A stretch of 5,901 nt of DNA from assembly GCA_012514965.1 (NCBI GenBank), contig JAAYZH010000254.1, forward strand, positions 1 to 5,901, in the 5' to 3' direction. Position numbers and translations under genes: made by a program. The notes beneath the pieces were generated by a model. It was not told the origin of the DNA and did not search any database. It saw nothing but the letters and a program-made list of their open reading frames with translations. The stretch is from Clostridiaceae bacterium (GTDB lineage Bacteria; Bacillota; Clostridia; Saccharofermentanales; Fastidiosipilaceae). Below, piece by piece: positions 1 to 5,769 of this stretch (position 1 is the stretch's first letter; every line of letters starts with the position of its first letter).

Positions 1-131
1 CCGAGTTGTGCGGCCACTCCTCTTGGATAACTCGGATATTTGCCCCCAGAACCCCGAATCGTGGCAAAAAACCGAGTTGTGCGGCCACTCCGCGAATCCC
101 CGCCAACTAACTCCGAATCTGAGCCCCGAGC
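1..131. repeat. 71-nt-period direct repeat with hairpin potential
   Basis: The 20-nt string CCGAGTTGTGCGGCCACTCC occurs at 1-20 and again, identically, at 72-91, a period of 71 nt. In the first unit CCGAGTT (1-7) is the exact inverted complement of AACTCGG (29-35), giving a 7-bp stem around a 21-nt loop, followed by ATATTTG. In the second unit the right arm is decayed to AACTCCG (109-115) and lies about 9 nt further away, so this unit has diverged. The junction between units carries GTGGCAA (61-67). I see no gene here: the 72-codon plus-strand reading frame starting at position 8 lacks an RBS and runs straight into the next repeat family. The first unit may begin left of the window. Confidence 0.7.
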
Positions 132-140
132 CAGACACCC

Positions 141-234
141 GCCCCTACTCAAGCCTGTTGTCCAGGAGCTCGATGTGGCCGAACCGACCTTCCAGCCTTT
201 GCCGACACGATGAAATTCGGCCTTGAATTATCCC
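141..234 (-). repeat. Decayed copy A of the 3' end of the large helicase-like gene
   Basis: This 94-nt block aligns along its length with 323-410, the last codons and stop of the large minus-strand gene. Relative to that copy it carries a 5-nt insertion near 181-185, about half a dozen substitutions and one extra base near its right end. Read on the minus strand, the terminal codons and a TAG stop (145-147) are still recognisable, but the insertion breaks the frame. It shares with copy B two variants that the gene's own 3' end lacks (AAGCCTG and CCAGCCTTTG), so A and B are closer to each other there than to the live copy. It has no start codon and is not expected to be expressed alone. Confidence 0.8.
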
Positions 235-322
235 GCCCCTACTCAAGCCTGTCGTCCAGGAGCTCGATGCGGCGGACCTTCCAGCCTTTGTCGACGCGAT
301 GGAATTCAGCCCTGAAGCCGCC
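235..322 (-). repeat. In-frame spare copy B of the 3' end of the large helicase-like gene
   Basis: This 88-nt block abuts the live gene end and matches 323-410 with seven mismatches over 88 nt and no indels. On the minus strand it still reads as an intact C-terminal tail (GGFRAEFHRVDKGWK, then VRRIELLDDRLE) closed by a TAG stop at 239-241. The live gene ends GGFKAEFHRVGKAWK, then VGRIELLDDSLE. Because 88 is not a multiple of three and the live stop codon intervenes, it is not translated by read-through. Recombination between copies B and C would replace the end of the gene with a slightly different tail and its own stop. It is either a remnant of tandem duplication or a silent 3' cassette. 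Confidence 0.85.
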
Positions 323-326
323 GCCC

Positions 327-3300
327 CTACTCCAGGCTGTCGTCCAGGAGCTCGATGCGGCCGACCTTCCAGGCTTTGCCGACGCGATGGAATTCGGCCT
401 TGAAGCCGCCGCCGTGACGGAAGGTCAGGTCGGCCGGATAAGTCCCGGCGTTTTCAGCCAGACTAAGGAAGTAGGTACGCAGCCATACGCGATGTGTGAC
501 TATAGTTGCACTCTTTTTGCTCAGGCGTTCGAGTTCATTGAGCAAATCGTCTACAGCGGCCTGGCACCTTGCGAGGAGGGCCGTCTTGCTTTCGTAACTG
601 GGCCCCAGCTCCTCGCCGTCCTGCCAGGACTGTATGAAGGCCTGCGCTTCGGGGCTGTCGAGCGCGCGTGATTCCCAGGCGCCCAGGTCGACTTCGTTGA
701 AGTTTGAGTGTTCGAGGCCGATACGCTTACCCGGAAACAGCAGGGGCAGAGTCTCTCGGCCACGAATGAGTGAGGAAGAGTAATAGCGGTCTGTCTGCGG
801 GTAACGCTCGGCGATATTGGCAAGAGCTTGCAGCTCGGCGGCTCCTTCTTCGCTGAGGCGGGTGTCCGACTTGCCGATCATCAGTCCTTGCTCGTCTTTT
901 TCAGAACGGCCGGCTCGGATAAATACCAGTGTTTTCGTGCCGAGACCGGCGGGAGTCGAGCGATCGTTCAGGGCTGCAAACAGACGGTCGAGCGGGGGGC
1001 GCGAAGCCCAGACAGAGGGATCGCCGAGGATCAGGAGGCGGCGCCTGGCAGTGTTTAACAAGCTGTGCAAGGGTCTGACGCTCGAGATGAAAAGATCCAG
1101 AAGATGGTTGGGCGTGTCGCTGTCGGCGCCGGTCAGGAAGACGACTTCGTCGCGGACTCGACCGTCCCAAGTGTGCAGAAGGAAGGTGTGTTCGTCTACC
1201 CAGCGAGTGAGGCTTTCGGCAGTGTGATGCGCGCGGAAGGGGGTGTCGGCTTTGTGCCAGTTTTTGGCCGTGTAGGCGTGGAAGCCTTCCAAGACCGAGG
1301 GGAAGAAACAGGCGATGCCTAGGTCAGGCAGCTGGTCGTGGGTCTCGAGGTAGGCTGCGAGCAGGTCGCTGAGCAGGTCGGCCTGGATGGGGACGAAGAG
1401 ACTCTCGGGCTCACAGATGCCGCCGATGTCGAGCCAGCCGGAGCTTTCGAGGAAGTCTGTCGGCTGTGTGACGGGTGCGAGCGGGGTGCCTGCGAGCTTG
1501 TTGTGCCAGCAGAGTTGATTGTCGAGGGCAAAGAGCGGCTCTTGCTGGCTTTCACGAAGACGCAACAGGAAGGGTACAGTGGTTTTGCCGAGGACGAAGA
1601 CCTGGGTTTCGGCTCCCAGCAGGTAGTCTGCGGCTGAGTAAGCCGGCTGGGCGAAGATGTCGGGCAGGCCAAAGCTGCGACACAGGGCTTCGTCGAGTGG
1701 CGACAGAGGAGCTTTGCGCCTGGCCAGTTGCAGGAGGTCGCCGAAAGCGAGAGTCTTGTTTGCACGCCACAACGCGCCGGTGATGTCTTCGGGGCTGTTG
1801 CGTTCAGCGTCCAGGAGCACGAGGGTGCCGTTTTCGGCTTTGCGGCCAGCTTGCATGAGTCGGCTCATGAATTCCAGCGGCATGGCGGTCAGCGGGATGA
1901 TTAGTTGCAGAGTGTGGAGCAGCGAGGGCAGGGCGTCTTCCCTGTCTTCGCGGCCAAATTCGCCTTGCAGGACGAGCTGGAGGCGGCGCAGATTCTGCGA
2001 AACCTCGTTGGCGTGAACGACGAAAGATTTTTGCAGGTCGAGGGCTGCCTTGAACAGGCGTTCGCGCAGGCCGGCGAATTCATGGTCCATCCAGGGGCAG
2101 GCGGCTTGCGTGGCTTCGCTGTCGAGGCCGCGATAGAAGTGATGGTCGGCATAGTTGCTGCCGAGGGCAGCGCGCATCAGCTCGACGGCCGGGCGGCGTT
2201 CGTCCAGCATGCGGTCTTTGAGCTCGTGCTGCTTGCGCAGCATTTCGATCTTGATCTGCCAATCACGCTCGCGACGGTTGAGCTGTTGCAGCTGTTCCTC
2301 GTGTGCGGCCACGGCCGCGCGGCCGCTCTCAATGTGCGCCTGGATATTTTGCAGCTGTCTATGGTATTTACCTATCTTAAAGAAGAGATACAAGAATTTT
2401 GCCAAGCCGCGCATGTCGTCACGAGCCGCAAGCTCATCGGCTTCTCGACCTTCGAGGTGCTCGAGTGCCGTTTGCAGGTCTCTTTCGCCCCCTTCTCTGG
2501 CCGAACGCAAGCGCTCGAGCTCCGCTTCCATGTCACGGATCCGCTGTTGGACGGTCTCTTTCTCGATCTCAATGGCCGCACATTCTTCGCTGGCTTTGAA
2601 AATCTCCTGAAGGCTGTCCTGCTTCTTGCGCAGCTTATCCTGCAAGCGCTGGAAACGCATTTTTGCTTCTTCCCAGCTGAGCAGACGCTCTTCCCTGTCC
2701 GCGATCTTCGACCAGCAAGCAGCCCGAGGCGACATGGCAGGCAGCAGTTCTTTGACCAAACTCTGCAAGCCCTCAATGGAGTCGACGTAGAAGGCGCCCA
2801 GCCCCCAGGCCTGATCGCCATGGACCTTGCGGCCTACCTCGGTGAAGTAGACTTCCTTGAATTTACGCAGGTCAAAGCTTTCGCTGTGACTGTGGGTCCT
2901 ATCGACCTGGTTCGCGTCGTTCAAGCCGTCACAGAAATCGCGCAAGACAGCCGTTTCCTCTGCGGTCAGCAGCATTTGGCCATTCACCAGTTCGAGAATC
3001 GGCACGTAGAAGTTACCCGAATTATCATTGGGCGGATACAGGAAACGTCGCATGGTAAAGGCGTCGGATGGTTTGGCCAAAGTCGACAGCAGCTCCGCTC
3101 TGCGCAAGATCTGGTTGGCCAAAATATTGGCTATCACTTTCTCGCGGCCGCTGCCGGTCGGGGCCTGGAACGTACTGATATCGCCCCGAGCACTTGGCTT
3201 GGCAGAACGATTCACGATCCACTGCTGGCTGAGATTGAGGTCCTGCGCAGCCGGCCACTGCACGAGAGGATAATCCAGCGGGGCAAGATGCTGCTTCCAG

Positions 3301-4016
3301 AAGGACACCTTGGACAGATCCGCCTGCTCTTGACTATCCAGCTTCTCGACGCCGCCAACGAAATCCAACAGAGGATCGCGTGGGCCAAAACGCCCTGCAG
3401 CCTGCCTCAGTTCATGCAAAATCGGCTTATCGAGCTGCGGATCCGCCAGAGGCTCCGCATCCTCAGAGACTTGATACCATTCACGGTCAAAGCGGCTGTT
3501 CAGCTCACCGAACAAGAGGCGATCGAGACTCTGCGTCAAGGCGATAATCATATCGACAGTGAAAACAGGAGCGGCCAAAGTCAGCTCACTATCCAGCTCA
3601 CGATTCAGTTCCCGGCAGCTTTCAGGATCCAGTACCGGAGTCTGCGACTCGTCCTCCGTCGCGGCCAGCTGAGCAATCGCCCATGGAAAAAAAGCGAAGC
3701 GGAAGCTGCCCGCCAGATAGCGTCCTTCCGCGTCAAGGCCCAGTGTGTAAAGCACAGTTTCCTGCGGTTTCGTCTCCGTAAAGAGCTCCGTCTGCTCAGC
3801 TGCAAAGAATCCCTGCCACAGCGCTGCCGCCGGAGCCAGACCACCATAAAGTCGATACGACCCGCTGCTGCCTTCACGCTCCCCTTCCCAGGGAAGGCGA
3901 TTGCCTTCTGCAGCTCCGGGCACAGTATCTGGTACATGATTATTAGAAAGTAATGGTTGGAAAAGAGTTTTGTGATACCAGCAGCCTAGTACGTTCCTGA
4001 TTTCGTCTCTCGTCAT
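327..4016 (-). CDS. Inactive-looking SF1 (DNA2/NAM7-type) helicase fused to a histidine-phosphatase-like domain
   Basis: The 1229-residue product follows large bacterial SF1 helicases end to end. It has an N-terminal domain (about 5-120, LGCWYH and FPWAIAQL), a Q-motif region (YPLVQWP and LSQQWIVN, 249-269), then a Walker A position reading APTGSGRE (285-292) instead of GxxGxGKT. A motif Ia-like stretch (348-357), AWGL (403-406) and a coiled coil (about 446-600) follow. The Walker B position reads LLDAERNS (734-741) rather than DEAGQA. GALWRA and GDLLQ (759-763) are kept. RESQ (821-824) stands where the family has HRRC, and T989 replaces the arginine finger. Residues from about 1028 form a phosphoglycerate mutase-like domain with RAG (1034-1036) for RHG; R1085, E1108 and H1175 remain. 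The start at 4014-4016 fits the family N-terminus and has an in-frame TGA two codons upstream, but its Shine-Dalgarno site is weak. It follows rpiB by 43 nt. Family assignments rest on remembered motifs, not a search. The role is unknown; loss of catalysis is inferred. Confidence 0.85.
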   Translation of the reverse strand: MTRDEIRNVLGCWYHKTLFQPLLSNNHVPDTVPGAAEGNRLPWEGEREGSSGSYRLYGGLAPAAALWQGFFAAEQTELFTETKPQETVLYTLGLDAEGRYLAGSFRFAFFPWAIAQLAATEDESQTPVLDPESCRELNRELDSELTLAAPVFTVDMIIALTQSLDRLLFGELNSRFDREWYQVSEDAEPLADPQLDKPILHELRQAAGRFGPRDPLLDFVGGVEKLDSQEQADLSKVSFWKQHLAPLDYPLVQWPAAQDLNLSQQWIVNRSAKPSARGDISTFQAPTGSGREKVIANILANQILRRAELLSTLAKPSDAFTMRRFLYPPNDNSGNFYVPILELVNGQMLLTAEETAVLRDFCDGLNDANQVDRTHSHSESFDLRKFKEVYFTEVGRKVHGDQAWGLGAFYVDSIEGLQSLVKELLPAMSPRAACWSKIADREERLLSWEEAKMRFQRLQDKLRKKQDSLQEIFKASEECAAIEIEKETVQQRIRDMEAELERLRSAREGGERDLQTALEHLEGREADELAARDDMRGLAKFLYLFFKIGKYHRQLQNIQAHIESGRAAVAAHEEQLQQLNRRERDWQIKIEMLRKQHELKDRMLDERRPAVELMRAALGSNYADHHFYRGLDSEATQAACPWMDHEFAGLRERLFKAALDLQKSFVVHANEVSQNLRRLQLVLQGEFGREDREDALPSLLHTLQLIIPLTAMPLEFMSRLMQAGRKAENGTLVLLDAERNSPEDITGALWRANKTLAFGDLLQLARRKAPLSPLDEALCRSFGLPDIFAQPAYSAADYLLGAETQVFVLGKTTVPFLLRLRESQQEPLFALDNQLCWHNKLAGTPLAPVTQPTDFLESSGWLDIGGICEPESLFVPIQADLLSDLLAAYLETHDQLPDLGIACFFPSVLEGFHAYTAKNWHKADTPFRAHHTAESLTRWVDEHTFLLHTWDGRVRDEVVFLTGADSDTPNHLLDLFISSVRPLHSLLNTARRRLLILGDPSVWASRPPLDRLFAALNDRSTPAGLGTKTLVFIRAGRSEKDEQGLMIGKSDTRLSEEGAAELQALANIAERYPQTDRYYSSSLIRGRETLPLLFPGKRIGLEHSNFNEVDLGAWESRALDSPEAQAFIQSWQDGEELGPSYESKTALLARCQAAVDDLLNELERLSKKSATIVTHRVWLRTYFLSLAENAGTYPADLTFRHGGGFKAEFHRVGKAWKVGRIELLDDSLE

Positions 4017-4036
4017 TGATCATTTCGAAGGGTCTT

Positions 4037-4060
4037 AACGCAAAATCATCTCAATGCGTT
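4037..4060 (-). other. Small inverted repeat between rpiB and the helicase-like gene
   Basis: AACGCA (4037-4042) and TGCGTT (4055-4060) are exact inverted complements separated by 12 nt. They form a possible 6-bp hairpin in the 43-nt spacer just after the rpiB stop codon. There is no U-tract on the minus strand after it, so it is not a convincing terminator. It could slow mRNA decay or tune expression of the second gene, or be chance. Confidence 0.35.
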
Positions 4061-4509
4061 CAGCTGCCCTTCTCCTCCAACTCCATAATCTTTGCAACAC
4101 GGCGCGCGTGTCGCCCGCCGGTAAATGTATGACCAAGATAAGACTGTACGATATCCCAAGCCAATTCCGGCCCCACCGTGCGTCCACCCAGTGCGAGAAC
4201 ATTCGCGTCATTGTGTTCGCGCGCCATCCGGGCAGAATAGGTATCGGCGCAAAGGGCGGCCCGGATGCCGCGGATCTTATTCGCGGATATACTGATTCCG
4301 ATGCCGGTTCCGCACATGACCAGTCCAAACTGGGCGTTACCTGAGAGTACGTGTTTGCAGGTCTCTGCAGCGATGTCCGGATAGTCGGCCGATTCAGCTG
4401 CGTGAACCCCGCAGTCGATAACTTCATAGCCTTCCTGAATCAGGCGTTCCATCAAAAACGCCTTCAATTCATAGCCGCCGTGATCGGCTCCTACCGCAAT
4501 TTTCGCCAT
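4060..4509 (-). CDS. rpiB: Ribose-5-phosphate isomerase B
   Basis: RpiB interconverts ribose 5-phosphate and ribulose 5-phosphate in the non-oxidative pentose phosphate pathway, in the cytosol. The 149-residue product has the usual length and every family hallmark: DHGG at 9-12, DYP at 42-44, the catalytic cysteine in MCGTGIGIS (C66, with T68), EHND with H99 and N100, and the phosphate-binding GGRH at 131-134 with R137. The spacing matches what I recall of the E. coli enzyme. The ATG at 4507-4509 starts directly at the first beta strand (MAKIAVGADHGG) and is preceded by GGGGGA. It is the first gene of a probable two-gene unit with the helicase-like gene 43 nt downstream. A few LacAB/RpiB family members use allose or galactose 6-phosphate, but the motifs here are those of RpiB. 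Nothing looks damaged. Confidence 0.97.
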   Translation of the reverse strand: MAKIAVGADHGGYELKAFLMERLIQEGYEVIDCGVHAAESADYPDIAAETCKHVLSGNAQFGLVMCGTGIGISISANKIRGIRAALCADTYSARMAREHNDANVLALGGRTVGPELAWDIVQSYLGHTFTGGRHARRVAKIMELEEKGS

Positions 4510-4515
4510 GGTGTT

Positions 4516-4521
4516 TCCCCC
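4516..4521 (-). promoter_or_regulatory. Ribosome binding site of rpiB
   Basis: On the minus strand GGGGGA lies 6 nt before the ATG of rpiB. It is a partial match to AGGAGG with suitable spacing, and it supports the chosen start. Confidence 0.55.
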
Positions 4522-4543
4522 AATTGAAGCTAGTCCATAAATG

Positions 4544-4549
4544 TATAAT
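4544..4549 (+). promoter_or_regulatory. Possible -10 element for the divergent plus-strand gene
   Basis: A perfect TATAAT stands at 4544-4549 on the plus strand, preceded by ATG. The only -35-like string upstream, TTGAAG (4524-4529), is 14 nt away, which is short. If used, it would give a leader of more than 200 nt before the ATG at 4770 and would include the short ORF at 4661. It overlaps the expected rpiB leader on the other strand, so the two directions could interfere. Confidence 0.2.
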
Positions 4550-4556
4550 TCTGTTC

Positions 4557-4585
4557 ATTATTCTACCATAGTAACAATTAAGCAA
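4557..4585 (-). promoter_or_regulatory. Candidate promoter of the rpiB operon
   Basis: On the minus strand TTGCTT (4580-4585) is followed after 17 nt by AATAAT (4557-4562), which differs from TATAAT at one base. An overlapping alternative is the extended -10 element TGGTAGAAT (TAGAAT at 4560-4565 preceded by TGG), which needs no good -35. Either would give a leader of roughly 40-45 nt before rpiB. The block is clearly AT-rich compared with the coding sequence around it. The call is by eye only. Confidence 0.4.
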
Positions 4586-4646
4586 GAACTGCCTATTGGG
4601 GCGGGCTTATTTCAATGCATTTCCACTTTTTCGCGGATTTCGCGGG

Positions 4647-4684
4647 GAAGGAGAAGGTAGATGATCCTTTATCGTTTAGCTTAG
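4647..4684 (+). CDS. Seven-codon leader ORF behind a strong Shine-Dalgarno site
   Basis: GAAGGAGAAGG (4647-4657) contains AAGGAG, the best Shine-Dalgarno match in the window, with the GGAG core 7 nt before an ATG at 4661. That ATG opens only a seven-codon frame (MILYRLA) ending in TAG at 4682-4684. It is out of frame with the endonuclease-fold gene, whose possible starts (GTG 4701, ATG 4770) have much weaker sites. A second unled mini-frame (ATG 4687, MAGLR) ends in TGA at 4702-4704, overlapping the GTG. This arrangement could be a translated leader that couples to or controls the downstream gene. It could equally be a relic of a gene whose body was replaced. No amino acid is repeated in the peptide, so classic attenuation is not indicated. 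Confidence 0.35.
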
Positions 4685-4769
4685 GGATGGCTGGCCTGCG
4701 GTGACAATTGTTGGATTTTGTCAGAATTTGTGGCAGGTTTACTTTGGCCAAAGAAGCAATACTTGTCCC

Positions 4770-5711
4770 ATGAGAAATTACATTACACATGAAAGTGCCC
4801 TCCATTATTGGAACTTCCCACTCGCGCAGCAGTTCTTCGCGAAACAGATAGCGATGTCTGGCAGAACACAGCTACTGGTCCTGGACAGAAGTAATATGTT
4901 TACCAAAGACGGTTATACCACTCGCCTCTACTCTGGACAGTTACCATCGAAGGCTTTGACCAGAATCGATAAGGTAGATGTTGTTTCTCCTGGCCTGATG
5001 TTCGTGCAGCTAGCTGGCAAACTTGATATCCATCAGGCAATTATTCTCGGAACCTTATTATGTTCTTGTCCAAATGGTCCACGATCCGAGCCATTAGTCA
5101 CTTCTAAGGAGTTGCAAACTTTTCTAGATTCCATGAATAAGTACTATGGACTGCCAAATGCTCGCACCGCCATAAAGTATGTAAACGATCGTGCCTGTTC
5201 CATCATGGAGGTTTTTGTCGCCTTATTTCTAAGTCTGCCCAATCACCTGGGTGGATTGGGCCTCAAGGGAGGATATTTCAATTATAAAGTAGAACTGGAT
5301 CCACGTGGTTCTGCAGCCTTGGGGCAGGGTGTCTGTTATATTGATTATTGTTTCCCTGACGCAAAAATTGCTTGCGAATATCTAGGTGACGAGCACAAAA
5401 ACACGGTCGACAACGACTCTGTCCGTAACATGGCACTGGCTCGCATGGGTTACAGGGTCGTGACCGTTACGAAATCGCAGCTCTATCATCCAGAAAAGCT
5501 TGATCAGTTCCTTCAACAACTTGCGGAGATGCATGGGACCAAGATTCGTATTCGTTCCAAAAAGTACGAGACAGCCCATCGACGGATTTGCGAGCTTTTG
5601 CCGCGCATGAGTTACCCAATCGACACAATTGATGCGATTAATCAGCCACAATCCAGTAATTTCCCCTCCAAAAAAATTGTCATGTCCGGCCGAGCGCAAA
5701 AGCCATTATGA
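4770..5711 (+). CDS. PD-(D/E)XK / DUF559-like endonuclease-fold protein
   Basis: The 314-residue product (from ATG 4770) has an unassigned N-terminal domain starting RNYITHESALHYW and containing LVLDR and YSGQLP. A C-terminal part looks like the DUF559/Vsr branch of PD-(D/E)XK nucleases. In numbering from the GTG at 4701, D215 in CYIDYCFPD and E226 in ACEYLGDEH occupy the metal-binding D and E-x-x-G positions. H232 and the helix-strand run RNMALARMGYRVVTVT (242-257) follow as in DUF559, and E170 in SIMEVFVA opens the domain. GTG 4701 would add 23 residues that do not look like family sequence; neither start has a close Shine-Dalgarno site. The gene is transcribed divergently from rpiB and is more AT-rich than its neighbours, which hints at a separate origin. 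The key acidic residues are intact, so nuclease activity is possible but unproven. The partner, if any, is not visible. Confidence 0.75.
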   Translation: MRNYITHESALHYWNFPLAQQFFAKQIAMSGRTQLLVLDRSNMFTKDGYTTRLYSGQLPSKALTRIDKVDVVSPGLMFVQLAGKLDIHQAIILGTLLCSCPNGPRSEPLVTSKELQTFLDSMNKYYGLPNARTAIKYVNDRACSIMEVFVALFLSLPNHLGGLGLKGGYFNYKVELDPRGSAALGQGVCYIDYCFPDAKIACEYLGDEHKNTVDNDSVRNMALARMGYRVVTVTKSQLYHPEKLDQFLQQLAEMHGTKIRIRSKKYETAHRRICELLPRMSYPIDTIDAINQPQSSNFPSKKIVMSGRAQKPL

Positions 5712-5720
5712 GCAAGCCGA

Positions 5721-5752
5721 CAGCTTAGCGATCGCTTGTTTGTGGTGAGCTG
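5721..5752. other. Palindromic sequence downstream of the endonuclease-fold gene
   Basis: A perfect 10-nt palindrome AGCGATCGCT (5727-5736) lies inside a looser inverted pair, CAGCT (5721-5725) and AGCTG (5748-5752), starting 10 nt after the stop codon. There is no GC-rich stem followed by a T-tract, so I do not call it a terminator. Confidence 0.3.
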
Positions 5753-5769
5753 GATTTCATCTGCGTCTG

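Noticed and set aside
1..410. Insertion sequence or transposon end
   Set aside because: There is no transposase, no terminal inverted pair bounding the region and no target duplication. The blocks are tandem direct repeats, one of them a gene end.
210..671. 153-codon plus-strand frame through the tandem repeats into the phosphatase domain
   Set aside because: It overlaps the confidently coding minus-strand frame and its N-terminus is only repeat sequence.
1905..3953. A 682-codon open frame on the plus strand opposite the helicase-like gene
   Set aside because: It is codon-aligned antisense to the real gene and exists because that gene has no TTA, CTA or TCA codons in this stretch. Its product shows no recognisable family motif and it has no supporting RBS.
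327..4016. Treating the large gene as a pseudogene
   Set aside because: The frame is open for 1229 codons, the domain order is complete and the substitutions cluster at catalytic positions, unlike random decay.
4035..4427. 130-codon minus-strand frame over rpiB
   Set aside because: It is a shifted-frame shadow of rpiB, which matches its family over the full length.
5721..5752. Rho-independent terminator after the endonuclease-fold gene
   Set aside because: The inverted sequences are short and there is no run of T after a GC-rich stem.
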